DNA of 40,687 nucleotides from a virus, in IMG/VR virus record IMGVR_UViG_3300033990_000154, positions 1 to 40,687 of that record. One strand, written 5' to 3'. Every line of letters begins with the position of its first letter. The first letter of the stretch is position 1. The notes beneath the pieces are model-generated. The model searched no databases and was not told the DNA's origin. It saw only the letters and a program-made list of their open reading frames with translations. The position numbers and the translations under genes were made by a program. Below, in pieces: positions 1 through 8,491 of the stretch.

Positions 1-2
1 CC

Positions 3-551
3 GTCGACCCCCCCGCCATTACCCGCCGCCACCGGCCGTTTCTGGCGCCGGTGTGGCTCGGCCTGTTGGCGGCCGTCGCGCTGGCCGCTTTGGGAGTGGC
101 GCTGTGGGCTTCGGCGAGCAATACCCTGGTGGTCATCGTGCCGGCGGCGCTCGGGCAGATCGGCTCGATCGCCAATCCGCCGCTGTCGGCCTCGGGCGGT
201 CAGCAGGCGCAGCGGATCGCCCAGCGTTTCGCCACCGCCACGGGCCGGGAGGGGCTGGATGCGATCTACGTCGGCGATACGCGCCGCGCCCAGCAGACTG
301 CGGCGCCCCTGGCGCAACTGCTCGGGCTGAAGCCCGTCGTCCTCGCCCGCAGCCGGGCGCGCAACATGGCCGGGGAGATTCTCGGCCACTACGCCGGGGG
401 TACGCTGCTCGTCGTGTGCAACCGGCAGCTCATCGCCGCTTTGATCCGCGCACTCAGCGGCAAGCGCATCGAGACGGTGGCCGAGCGCGACATGTACGTC
501 GTGAGCATCCCGCGTTACGGTGCGGCGAAGATCCTGCGGATGCGCAACTGA
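3..551 (+). CDS. Membrane-anchored histidine-phosphatase-like protein (host, 5' end cut by window)
   Basis: The frame is open to the left edge, so the true start is outside the window. A hydrophobic segment (about 15-20 residues ending near ALWASASN) precedes a domain with the phosphoglycerate-mutase/SixA pattern LSASGGQQAQRIAQRF and then YVGDTRRAQQTAAPLAQLLG, the region where these enzymes carry G..QA and R..QTA motifs. The N-terminal RHG catalytic motif is not visible; the matching place reads VIVPAALGQIG. It may therefore be a non-catalytic relative. This is chromosomal flank, not phage. Confidence 0.6.
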   Translation, partial: VDPPAITRRHRPFLAPVWLGLLAAVALAALGVALWASASNTLVVIVPAALGQIGSIANPPLSASGGQQAQRIAQRFATATGREGLDAIYVGDTRRAQQTAAPLAQLLGLKPVVLARSRARNMAGEILGHYAGGTLLVVCNRQLIAALIRALSGKRIETVAERDMYVVSIPRYGAAKILRMRN

Positions 552-564
552 CCGGGGTGCAGGA

Positions 565-1026
565 TCAGTGGGCGGCGTGCCGGCTCGCCAAGGCCTTGCG
601 CACGAAGCGGGCATGTGCCGCGATGCGCAGGTCGGCGCGGACGGCATCGCGGATGATCCCGGTGGAATCGATCAGAAACGTCGCCCGGCGCACGCCGAGC
701 CCGAACGGACCGCGAACTCCGTAAAGGCCCGCCACGCTGCGATCCTCGTCCGCGAGCAGTGTGAAGGGCAGATGGTATTTCTCGCTGAACGCTCGATGGC
801 TCGCCGGATTCTGCGGGCTCACCCCCACCACCCGCAGCCCGGCGGTCTCGATCTGCGGGCACAGATCGCGGATCTGGCAGGCCTCGCGGGTGCAGCCGGC
901 CGTGAAGTCGGCCGGGTAGAAGTAGAGGATGAGCGGACCGGGGCCGAGCAGATGCAGCAGCGTGACCGCCCGGTCTTGCTGATCGGGGAGGGTGAAGTCG
1001 GGGGCGCGCGTGCCGATGGCGAGCAT
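565..1026 (-). CDS. bcp: Thioredoxin-dependent peroxiredoxin, PrxQ/Bcp type (host)
   Basis: A 153-residue protein starting MLAIGTRAPDFTLPD, the usual opening of peroxiredoxins. FTAGCTREAC puts the peroxidatic Cys at about residue 45 and the resolving Cys five residues later at 50, the spacing that marks the Bcp/PrxQ class. The family reduces hydroperoxides in the cytoplasm using thioredoxin. The length matches the family. The frame stays open upstream through the tRNA and part of int, but the ATG at 1026 fits the conserved N-terminus. It is the last host protein gene before the prophage junction. Confidence 0.9.
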   Translation of the reverse strand: MLAIGTRAPDFTLPDQQDRAVTLLHLLGPGPLILYFYPADFTAGCTREACQIRDLCPQIETAGLRVVGVSPQNPASHRAFSEKYHLPFTLLADEDRSVAGLYGVRGPFGLGVRRATFLIDSTGIIRDAVRADLRIAAHARFVRKALASRHAAH

Positions 1027-1070
1027 GGGCCGGCTCCTGCGGATGGTCTTGGCTTCCTTCGGCATCATAG

Positions 1071-2213
<1,143 letters not shown>

Positions 2214-2391
2214 GCAGTCTCCCGAGCCTTCTGCCGGATCAGTTCGAGGAGGTCGGCGCGAATATACACCCAGCGCCGCCCAATCTTGGCACCGGGGATC
2301 TCGCCGGCGATCGTCTTGCGGCGCAGCGCGTCCTCGCTCATGTGCAGGAGCGTGGCGGCTTCGGTGAGGTCGAGCGTTTCCGGTGGCTGAA

Positions 2392-3288
2392 TCATGCACC
2401 ACCTGTTCGCATCGGGAACTCCCGCACTCGCAGTTCCTCCGGCCATTCCTCCATCACCTTCCCCTTGCGGTCCCGGATATGCGGGCACCGCGCGCCCTCC
2501 CGGTTCACGGGATTGGCGCCTACCTGTTTGATAAACACCGGCACGCGCGCTGCGCGACACTGCCGCACGATGTACTTCCCCCACCCGAGAGTGAACGGGC
2601 GCGCTCCGTGGCCGCTCTCGCCACCGACGATCACCCAGTCAATGCCCGCGCCGATGGAGCACGTGTCGCAATAGTCCGCCCCGGTGCATTCCCATGCGTA
2701 TTGGCGCAGCACATTCAGGTGACCCTGACCCTCGGCGAGCATGTTCTGGTTGGGAATGTCCTCCAAGTCGACAGGGCCGAGCAGCGGCTCACAGGAAAGA
2801 AAACGCAGCGTGGCTGGGACGTCTAGCAGCTTCGGGATGTCGCGGTCGGCCTCCTCCTGATTGACCACCGTTGCGCCGAGCCAGACATTGGGGCGCGGGT
2901 CTTTCAGCCACCGCTCCGGCATCATCTTGGTCGCGTTGCCGATCCTCTTGGTCAGCAGCAGCCAGTCCAGGTGCGGTGTTTCCTCGATGACCTCGAACAG
3001 CCACTCGCGCGCCGCGACCGGGCCCGCGGTGTCGAACACGTCGGCCATCGAGGCGCAGAAGACTCGCCGGCGCACCCCATCGCGCTCCGCCTTCGCGTTC
3101 CAGCGCAGCGGCTGGTCCCAGTACGAGAACGACGGCTCCCGGCGCGCCTCGAGCGGCCCCCACCTGACTCCGAAGCGGTGGCCCAACGTCTCCGCATAAC
3201 AGCGGTCGCACCCCGGGGAGACCTTGGTGCATCCCCACCAGGGGTTGAACGTGTGGTCGGTCCACTCAATGGAGCTGTTCTCACCCAT
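2392..3288 (-). CDS. Phage Gp37/Gp68 family protein (DUF5131)
   Basis: A 298-residue protein opening with SIEWTDHTFNPWWGCTKVSPGCD followed by RCYAE. This Cys-rich signature (GCxxxSPGCxxCYA) is typical of the Gp37/Gp68 family found in phages and mobile elements. Further conserved-looking stretches are WLLLTKRIGN and DWVIVGGESGHGARPF. The Cys arrangement resembles radical-SAM-like enzymes, but the biochemical role is not established. It overlaps the genes on both sides, showing co-translation in the left operon. Confidence 0.85.
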   Translation of the reverse strand: MGENSSIEWTDHTFNPWWGCTKVSPGCDRCYAETLGHRFGVRWGPLEARREPSFSYWDQPLRWNAKAERDGVRRRVFCASMADVFDTAGPVAAREWLFEVIEETPHLDWLLLTKRIGNATKMMPERWLKDPRPNVWLGATVVNQEEADRDIPKLLDVPATLRFLSCEPLLGPVDLEDIPNQNMLAEGQGHLNVLRQYAWECTGADYCDTCSIGAGIDWVIVGGESGHGARPFTLGWGKYIVRQCRAARVPVFIKQVGANPVNREGARCPHIRDRKGKVMEEWPEELRVREFPMRTGGA

Positions 3289-3742
3289 TCGTCACCTCCG
3301 GCGCCTTCCCATATTCCCGCTCGATCCACTTCGACCAGGCGTTGAGAAAGCCACGGCACAGGCGCATGCGGTCGCGGTCCCATTCGCCGTGGGGCCGCTT
3401 GGGAAACTCGAAGGACGCGCGCGCCCCTTCGCCGACAGTCACCAATGGCACCCCTTTGTGGCAGAAGAACTGGCCGCCGGCCCGGAGCTGCTCCATCAGC
3501 TTCTTCCATTCCTCCTTGTCCTGACTCTCCGGTGACCCGGCGCGGAACGCGCAGTTGTCGCACGGCTCGCGAAACGGCATCAGCTCCCCGTCGCGGGTGT
3601 GCGCCTCGCCAGCTGGGATTGATTCCCAGACAGCACGGCAGTCCCGACACACGTCGTAGAAGGTCCCTGACGGGCGCTCGGGGTGCTTCTGTCCTCGCAC
3701 CAAGTTCGTAGACCGACACCGCGGGCACCGCTTCAGTTTCAC
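3281..3742 (-). CDS. Zinc-ribbon phage protein of unknown function
   Basis: A 153-residue protein with GTG start overlapping the upstream stop (GTGA). The N-terminus has CPRCRSTN and, about 24 residues on, VCRDCRAVW, two CxxC knuckles of a zinc ribbon. A second pair appears in PCDNCAFRAGS, and Cys-His in FFCHKGVP. The C-terminal part is rich in Trp, Arg and Glu. It is likely a small metal-binding protein; no precise family is recognised. Confidence 0.6.
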   Translation of the reverse strand: MKLKRCPRCRSTNLVRGQKHPERPSGTFYDVCRDCRAVWESIPAGEAHTRDGELMPFREPCDNCAFRAGSPESQDKEEWKKLMEQLRAGGQFFCHKGVPLVTVGEGARASFEFPKRPHGEWDRDRMRLCRGFLNAWSKWIEREYGKAPEVTNG

Positions 3743-4152
3743 GCTGGCTCCTTCGCCTCATCGCGGTTCGCGTCAGGCCCGGTCTGACCCCACGCGCAGA
3801 TGATCTTGGAGGCGCGGCCCGCGAGCATGCGCAGCCAGCGGTTGTTCTCTGGGCCCACCGCGTCGATGCCGCCCGGAGGTGCCCGGAGCGCCCTGGGATT
3901 CGTGGCGCGCAGCGCGTAGAGATTGCCCACCAGGATGCCGGTGTAGCCGAGCCTCTGTGCAAACCCGATACAACGGCGGATCGTCGCGTCGTTCTTTGTC
4001 GCGTCGGCGGTGCTTGGGTTGAGCATGACCCACAGGAGATAATCCGGCTTCGAGGCCCACGAACGCTCGAGGTGGTAGCGGTAGCGGCCACACTCGCTGA
4101 TTGTTGCCAGCGAGAGACCGCCGCACAGATCCGCGGTGTTGGTATCAGCCAT
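3739..4152 (-). CDS. DUF1643 family protein, C-terminally short
   Basis: A 137-residue protein with the DUF1643 core: CGRYRYHLERSW, WVMLNPSTADATKNDATIRRC, VGNLYALRATNP and IICAWGQTG. The family is common in phages and its activity is unknown. Members usually continue past the AWG motif to a C-terminal GxPxHPL segment; here the frame stops soon after AWGQTGPD, so about 30-40 residues seem missing. No obvious frameshifted remainder follows, because the next gene starts at once. Confidence 0.75.
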   Translation of the reverse strand: MADTNTADLCGGLSLATISECGRYRYHLERSWASKPDYLLWVMLNPSTADATKNDATIRRCIGFAQRLGYTGILVGNLYALRATNPRALRAPPGGIDAVGPENNRWLRMLAGRASKIICAWGQTGPDANRDEAKEPA

Positions 4153-4483
4153 TGGCGATCTCCAGTAGCACGTCGGCGTGGCACGGATCGCCCGGCTTGC
4201 ACCAGCAGGCGAGGTTTTTGCCGCGAAGATCGCGCTGGATCTCCTCAGTCGTTGGCGCGCGACGTAGGTACACCGGGAGGGACCGGCCTTCGAGCCATAA
4301 GCGGAACTCCCGCACCGCCTGCTCCGCCGTCAGGTGATAGTCGATGGAGATCCCGTCCAGGCACACCGGGTCCCCCACGTGGAACGGGTTGCCCCACCTG
4401 GTGGAACGATCCACCTTCACGGTGTTGGGAGGCATGCGCCAGCCTTTCGTGCGTCTCAGCTGGACTCGGATCGGCACCGTCAC
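4145..4483 (-). CDS. DUF4326 family phage protein
   Basis: A 112-residue protein. It has the family pattern: GWRMPPNTVKVDRSTRWGNPF near the start and RDLRGKNLACWCKPGDPCHAD near the end, with conserved Trp, Gly-Asn-Pro and the CWC..G..CH cluster. These short proteins are frequent in phages; the Cys/His end suggests metal or nucleotide binding, but function is unknown. It overlaps its neighbours by about four bases on the left-operon side. Confidence 0.8.
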   Translation of the reverse strand: MTVPIRVQLRRTKGWRMPPNTVKVDRSTRWGNPFHVGDPVCLDGISIDYHLTAEQAVREFRLWLEGRSLPVYLRRAPTTEEIQRDLRGKNLACWCKPGDPCHADVLLEIANG

Positions 4484-4677
4484 GCCACAACCTCCAGATC
4501 CTCAGGCCGTGCCTTGAGACATCGCCCGTTGCGGCCACGCAGGTAGAGCCATGCTCCCTCCCGCGCCGAGGCGCTGAATCCATACACCAGCCAGTTTCCT
4601 CGGCCGGCGTGGTGCACTCGCGCTGCCTCACGCCGGAACCGCACGGTGTCAAGCAGACTTGGCGTCCCGGTCGTCAC
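4480..4677 (-). CDS. Small hypothetical phage protein
   Basis: A 65-residue basic protein with the central stretch NWLVYGFSASAREGAWLYLRG. No family is recognised. It overlaps both neighbours by four bases (ATGA), the main evidence that it is a real, co-translated gene. Confidence 0.5.
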   Translation of the reverse strand: MTTGTPSLLDTVRFRREAARVHHAGRGNWLVYGFSASAREGAWLYLRGRNGRCLKARPEDLEVVA

Positions 4678-4898
4678 GTCACGGCCTCAATTCTCTTGAG
4701 AAGATCCCGGTGATGCGCGCACCCTTCGCATGGCTCGCCTTCGGAGGAGAGTCCCGTGCTGCCTTTGCCCCAATTGCAGTCGGCGCAACCCTCGATATCC
4801 TCGCGCAGCACCTCGGCGCAGTCGCGCAGGAGGTCACGATAGAGTGCGTGCTCTGCGGCAACAGGCAGAACGGGAGGCGTATAAGTCGGGCCGCTCAC
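4674..4898 (-). CDS. Small Cys-rich hypothetical protein
   Basis: A 74-residue protein when started at GTG 4898, which overlaps the stop of the endonuclease gene (GTGTGA) behind an AGGAAGGTGG ribosome site. Upstream ATGs at 4931 or 4949 would lengthen it into that gene. C-terminal CADCNWGKGS and CEGCAHHRDLLKRI form two CxxC pairs, suggesting a zinc-binding fold. Function unknown. Confidence 0.5.
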   Translation of the reverse strand: MSGPTYTPPVLPVAAEHALYRDLLRDCAEVLREDIEGCADCNWGKGSTGLSSEGEPCEGCAHHRDLLKRIEAVT

Positions 4899-5464
4899 AC
4901 TCCACCTTCCTGAGCGCGGCGCGCCCTCCATCGCCGTCGGTTCTCGCATGACCTGCACCGCGTCCGCCAGACGATAGTTCCACACTCCGCGCAGGGCCTC
5001 CTCCGATCCGTGGTTCCCGCCCCGTTCGGAGCCTTGATACGTGTGCGAATGGTGAGCGCGTCTTCTGCCGGCCATCCGGTGGCCAGCCGTTTCCATACCG
5101 TGTCCCGGCGCAGCCCGAGTCGTTCGCACCACTCGGCGATTGGGAGCGCCTCGCCGCCGAACTCGAGGAGGCGGTTGCTACGGCGGTTTCTGTCATTGAC
5201 CTTTCGGAGTACCCACCGGCAGTTACCCGGCTCGTAGTGCCCGTCATTGTCGCGGCGATCGAGCTCGTGGGCTGGGGAGGGCTTGGGGCCCATGTCCTCC
5301 AGAAAAGCCTCGACGGAGTGTAGCCATCGCTCGCAAACACGAATCCCACGTCCGCCGTAACGAGCGTACGCCGGATTGGTTGGCACCGTGCACCGCAGGC
5401 GCATCGTCTGCCAGGCGCGGTACTCTGGCGTCCGGGAAAGTCCATGCAGGGGCTTCCCGCTCAC
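4895..5464 (-). CDS. HNH-like phage endonuclease with C-terminal HTH (paralogue of the 8020-8472 gene)
   Basis: A 189-residue protein. Residues about 15-85 carry the pattern YGGRGIRVCERW, FLEDMGPKPS, LDRRDNDGHYEPGNCRW, the hallmark of a phage/homing-type HNH family. A helix-turn-helix (IAEWCERLGLRRDTVWKRL) follows, then a terminal zinc-like CAECG..CRSCENRR. It is clearly related to the gene at 8020-8472, and the two bracket VP1, Avd and RT of the retroelement. It probably nicks or cuts DNA at specific sites; the target is unknown. Confidence 0.75.
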   Translation of the reverse strand: MSGKPLHGLSRTPEYRAWQTMRLRCTVPTNPAYARYGGRGIRVCERWLHSVEAFLEDMGPKPSPAHELDRRDNDGHYEPGNCRWVLRKVNDRNRRSNRLLEFGGEALPIAEWCERLGLRRDTVWKRLATGWPAEDALTIRTRIKAPNGAGTTDRRRPCAECGTIVWRTRCRSCENRRRWRARRAQEGGV

Positions 5465-5697
5465 GCTACCCTCCGGACCTCAGCGAGGAGCCAGCGCAGC
5501 CATCTGACGTTGGTTCCCTTGACGCCAGCTCTGTGCCGGATCTCGCGCTGGCGCTCCATCGGCAGCATTCTGAGCCCAGGCCCATCGGGCTTCCGTACCA
5601 TGGGGTCACCATGGCGGCGCCACCGTTGATAATGTTTTGCACACAAGCCACGGGCGCGGGCACCGAAGGGGCAGTCCGACATGGAGCACCTCTTCAT
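5461..5697 (-). CDS. Small zinc-finger protein linked to the endonuclease
   Basis: A 78-residue protein starting MKRCSMSDCPFGARARGLCAKHY. The spacing of Cys, Cys, Cys, His (C-x4-C, GLCxxHY, then RWRRHGDP) is a module often seen at the N-terminus of phage HNH-type proteins. It overlaps RT upstream and the endonuclease downstream by four bases each. It could be a separated DNA-recognition subunit of the following endonuclease; this is inference. Confidence 0.6.
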   Translation of the reverse strand: MKRCSMSDCPFGARARGLCAKHYQRWRRHGDPMVRKPDGPGLRMLPMERQREIRHRAGVKGTNVRWLRWLLAEVRRVA

Positions 5698-7058
5698 CGT
5701 TGCCTCTCGGACGGCAAGTCGAAACGCGCGGACAATAAAATTGCGTGTCCCTCGGCGCGGCGGTCAAAGGTCCGACGTCGCAGGGCGGTGCGCAGCCACG
5801 GGTATCGAGCTCGGATGCGCTCGCGCAGGCGGTAGCTGCTGGCGTGGGAAAAGTGGCCCGCGTAGCTGGCGCAGACGGAGCGCAGTTCGCGCAGCTGCCC
5901 GGGCGTGGCCGCGATCCCGGTGCGCCGCACATGGGACCGCTCCCACGCGTCGAGCCGCGCTCTGGCGTGGCGGACCACACGTCGCCGCACGAGGGTGAAG
6001 TGGGGATAGATCACATACCCGAGAAAATCGATCCCGGTTCGCAACGGGAGCAGCTTGGAACCGGGCTTCAGCGTGAGTCGGAGCCGCTCCGCGAGGAACT
6101 GCTCGATCTCGCAGTGCCACGCGAGGAGCTGCTCCCGGCTCTGGTGAACCAGTATGAAGTCGTCGACGTACCGCAGGTATCGCCGCGCGCGAAGCCGATG
6201 CTTCACAAACTGGTCCAGCTCGTCGAGATAGACGTTCGCGAAGAATTGGCTCGACAGATTGCCGATCGCAATCCCGCACCCTGGCGCTGCGTTCTCGAGG
6301 CGCTTGTAATCCGGCACGGTGGCACGCTCGGCAGCTGTGCAGCGGTAGCGCACGAATGGGCCCGCGACCGATCGACGCAGGAGGGCGTGCGTGGCGCGCT
6401 GTGCCTGGACGGAGAGCTCGTGCTTGAGCATGCGAGCCTTCAGGAGCCGGTAGAGCGTCGGCCGGTGGATGCTATTGAAGAAATTGCGCACGTCGAGCTG
6501 CAAGTACCAGCCACCACCCTGTCCGCTCTCGACCTGGCGCACGAACGCCTGCAGGCGCTCCACAGCCGCATGCGTCCCTTTGCCGATGCGATTTGAGTAG
6601 ACGTCGTGAATGGAGACTGGCTCGTAGAGTGCCTCGAGCTGTGGCACGAGCCAGTGGTGCACCACGCGGTCGGAGAAATCCGGAGCGTGGATCTCGCGTG
6701 CCTTCGGCTCCTTGGCGATGAAGCAGGTCGAGGGTGCGGGCGACCAAGTGCCTGCGTTCAGCTCGGCCTGCAGGCGTAGCAAGCCGTCGAGCCAGTGAGT
6801 GTCGAAATCGAGCTGACTGGCGCTCGGTTTCTTGCCGCGCCGCGCCGCGCGCCAGGCAGCGTGGAGGTCGCGAAGCTCTACAGGAGGCTGACACTCACCG
6901 GGGCGGACCGCCCGGACGAACCCCTCGTTGTCCTGGTTGTTCCAGTTGGAGTTGCCGTTGTTGAAGTTGACGTTCCACGCGCAGTCCGAGGGGGACGACG
7001 CTATCCCGTGCACTTCGGACCCGGCGGCGCATCCTTGCGGGTAGCGCAGCTTCGTCAT
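5694..7058 (-). CDS. Reverse transcriptase of a diversity-generating retroelement
   Basis: A 454-residue RT. The catalytic Asp set is present: LQLDVRNFF (Asp about 189) and YVDD at 297-300. IGNLSSQFFANVYL matches the (I/V/L)GxxxSQ signature of DGR-type RTs rather than the QGxxxSP of group II intron RTs. There is no maturase or endonuclease domain. Start ATG 7058 has a strong GGAGG seven bases upstream and overlaps the Avd stop (ATGA). Consequently residues 20-54 are encoded by the template repeat itself and repeat the end of the target proteins; the RT proper begins near VELRDLHAAWRAARRGKK. It copies TR RNA with errors at adenines into the two VRs. Confidence 0.96.
   Translation of the reverse strand: MTKLRYPQGCAAGSEVHGIASSPSDCAWNVNFNNGNSNWNNQDNEGFVRAVRPGECQPPVELRDLHAAWRAARRGKKPSASQLDFDTHWLDGLLRLQAELNAGTWSPAPSTCFIAKEPKAREIHAPDFSDRVVHHWLVPQLEALYEPVSIHDVYSNRIGKGTHAAVERLQAFVRQVESGQGGGWYLQLDVRNFFNSIHRPTLYRLLKARMLKHELSVQAQRATHALLRRSVAGPFVRYRCTAAERATVPDYKRLENAAPGCGIAIGNLSSQFFANVYLDELDQFVKHRLRARRYLRYVDDFILVHQSREQLLAWHCEIEQFLAERLRLTLKPGSKLLPLRTGIDFLGYVIYPHFTLVRRRVVRHARARLDAWERSHVRRTGIAATPGQLRELRSVCASYAGHFSHASSYRLRERIRARYPWLRTALRRRTFDRRAEGHAILLSARFDLPSERQR
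6897..7001 (-). repeat. DGR template repeat (TR)
   Basis: A segment of 105 bp matches VR2 end to end; its first 100 bp (6897-6996) match VR1. Read on the coding strand it is rich in AAC codons: nine Asn, plus Gln, Asp and Glu, in the variable stretch. All 15 differences to VR1 and all 16 to VR2 fall at coding-strand adenines (22 adenines in the 100-bp core). Just past its 3' end the TR has GGTGAG where both VRs have GGTCAG, the expected IMH*/IMH distinction. The TR occupies exactly codons 20-54 of the RT frame. Confidence 0.96.
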
Positions 7059-7486
7059 GTTCTGACCTCCGTAGAGGTGTCACGGGAACTCAGTATCGAG
7101 GGACGCTGCGCAGGCGAGGATGCCGGCGCATTCTGCCCTTTAGCCTTCCGTCGCTTCTGCCAACCTCCACACTGCCTGCCGAGATCTGCCGCGATGCGGG
7201 CGAGCGCTTCAAACTGCGCGAAGCTCGAGAATGCTCGCACTTGGTGGGCAAGCTGCATCCGCAGTTTGAGGTCGTCGACCGCGTCGATAAGTTCCTGAAG
7301 TCTCTGATCCTGGTGTTCCCGATCACGCCACGCCTTGTGCGCCACGCGCGCCACCCGCATCGCCTCGGATCGCAGGTCCGAGCCGAGGGTGTACCGGTGG
7401 GCCCGCGGAAAGCGCGTCGCGGCGATCTCAATCTCGCGCATGAGGCGCTCCGCGGCCTTCGCGATCGGGGGTAGTTCGTACGTCAT
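7055..7486 (-). CDS. avd: Avd-type accessory variability determinant
   Basis: A 143-residue, mainly helical protein directly before TR and RT, the usual place of Avd. FPRAHRYTLGSDLRSEAMRVARVAHKAW, a Leu/Ala heptad-like middle (LQELIDAVDDLKLRMQLAHQV) and the late GGWQKRRK fit the S23-like four-helix-bundle family whose pentamer binds RT and the TR RNA and is needed for mutagenic homing. The tail after about residue 118 is Pro/Ser-rich and not conserved. Its stop overlaps the RT start; VP1 ends 12 bases upstream. Confidence 0.9.
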   Translation of the reverse strand: MTYELPPIAKAAERLMREIEIAATRFPRAHRYTLGSDLRSEAMRVARVAHKAWRDREHQDQRLQELIDAVDDLKLRMQLAHQVRAFSSFAQFEALARIAADLGRQCGGWQKRRKAKGQNAPASSPAQRPSILSSRDTSTEVRT

Positions 7487-7498
7487 CGCGCAGTCAGC

Positions 7499-8032
7499 TC
7501 AGCCCAAATGTCCAAGGATCTGACCGGGGCGGACCGCCCGGACGAACCCCTCGTAGCCCTGGCCGAACCAGTTGGAGAGGCCGCTGACGAAGGCGACGCC
7601 CCACGCGCAGTCCGAGGGGGACCCTGCGTACGGGGTTCCGGTCCAGTACCAGCTGTCTTCGCACTCCAAGACAGGATCGATCGCAGGGGACGTGCGCTCG
7701 TAGTCAGCGATGCTCCGCAGTGCGCGGATGGTCGGGAGGCGCCAATCCGAGAAACCGCCGAGCCTGCACGCCGCGGCCGCTTTCTGCGCGTCTGCCCAGT
7801 TGCGACGGCCGCCGGACAGAGTGGCGCGCATCCACGTGAGCCCGGTGAGGGCATCGTGCACGGTGTCGCCTTCAACCGTGAAGCGCGACTGCACCTCGGC
7901 TGCGATCGGTTCCACCAAGGATTCGGTCTCCTGCGCGCACAGCGCCGAGGCGATCGCGAGGACCTGGCGGGGAGAGGCTGACCGGAGCCGCGCCTCGATG
8001 ACACCGCGCAGCTCGTTGCTCAATGTCTGCAT
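7499..8032 (-). CDS. DGR target protein 1 (DUF1566/Lcl C-terminal domain)
   Basis: A 177-residue variable protein. Residues 1-50 are a helical extension; RFTVEGDTVHDALTGLTWMR (50-69), GGFSDWRLPTIRAL (92-105) and SWYWTGTPYAGSPSDCAW (127-144) are the DUF1566 landmarks, a C-type-lectin-like fold used by many DGR targets. VR1 codes residues 138-170. Compared with TR, nine residues are changed (145, 147, 149, 150, 152, 156, 157, 159, 160), all from Asn except one Asp. Seven residues follow the VR. No signal peptide or membrane segment is visible. Start ATG 8032 overlaps the endonuclease stop; a weak AAGAGAG site precedes it. Confidence 0.93.
   Translation of the reverse strand: MQTLSNELRGVIEARLRSASPRQVLAIASALCAQETESLVEPIAAEVQSRFTVEGDTVHDALTGLTWMRATLSGGRRNWADAQKAAAACRLGGFSDWRLPTIRALRSIADYERTSPAIDPVLECEDSWYWTGTPYAGSPSDCAWGVAFVSGLSNWFGQGYEGFVRAVRPGQILGHLG
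7523..7622 (-). repeat. DGR variable repeat 1 (VR1)
   Basis: A 100-bp copy of TR 6897-6996 with 15 substitutions, every one at a coding-strand adenine of the TR. The GC-only ends are identical to TR. The coding-strand 3' end holds GGGCGGTCCGCCC, then GGTCAG (TR: GGTGAG), so this is the recipient form of the IMH. Confidence 0.96.
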
Positions 8033-8472
8033 GCTAATTCTCTCTTGAAGACTTCCAATGGATCGGATCCTGAGACGACGGCGTAATAGACGCGGCCATA
8101 GTTGAGGCCGAGTTCACGGCACCACGCCTTCAGGCATTGTTTGCGACCGTCGAGGTCCACAATGCGTGTCGCGCGACGATTCACGTTCTGCAATTCGGAC
8201 GGCAGCCATCGGCAGTTTCCAGGCTCATAATTTCCGGCCGAGTCTTTCCGGTCGAGAGTCATGCCTTCGGGCTTCTCGCCCATATCAGCAAGGAAGTTCT
8301 CGAACTTTCTCCACCGGTCACACACCGTGACGCCACGGCCGCCGTACCACTTACAGTTGACGGCACTCTTTTTGTAGCAACGGGCGATCATGTTCTCCCA
8401 GGCCAAATAGGTGGGAGAGCGCCTCCTGTGAGAGGAGTGTCCATGCCTGGTTTCGAATCGACCGCCCGTCAT
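8020..8472 (-). CDS. HNH-like endonuclease between the two DGR targets
   Basis: A 150-residue protein with YLAWENMIARCYKKSA, WYGGRGVTVCDRW, FLADMGEKPEG, LDRKDSAGNYEPGNCRW and a C-terminal HTH (LKAWCRELGLNYGRVYYAV). It shares this whole architecture with the gene at 4895-5464. Start ATG 8472 (MTGGRFETRHG) lies 11 bases after the VP2 stop; the longer open frame runs antisense-like through VR2 and is not the gene. The stop overlaps the VP1 start. Its place immediately 3' of VR2 suggests it may cleave near the target or have carried the cassette. Confidence 0.8.
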   Translation of the reverse strand: MTGGRFETRHGHSSHRRRSPTYLAWENMIARCYKKSAVNCKWYGGRGVTVCDRWRKFENFLADMGEKPEGMTLDRKDSAGNYEPGNCRWLPSELQNVNRRATRIVDLDGRKQCLKAWCRELGLNYGRVYYAVVSGSDPLEVFKRELACRH

Positions 8473-8479
8473 TGCCAAA

Positions 8480-8491
8480 AGTCCTAGGACT
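8480..8491. promoter_or_regulatory. 12-bp perfect palindrome just 3' of VR2
   Basis: AGTCCTAGGACT follows the VR2 IMH directly and contains the VP2 stop codon. At VR1 the matching place (coding strand, 7522-7503) reads AGATCCTTGGACATTTGG, keeping TCCTnGGAC and TTTGG; TR lacks it. In the Bordetella phage DGR a hairpin at this place aids target recognition, so the same role is proposed here. Confidence 0.45.

Noticed and set aside
5694-7058. RT as part of a group II intron or a retron
   Set aside because: No maturase or endonuclease domain, no ribozyme or msr/msd layout; the SQ motif, Avd and TR/VR pairs show a DGR.
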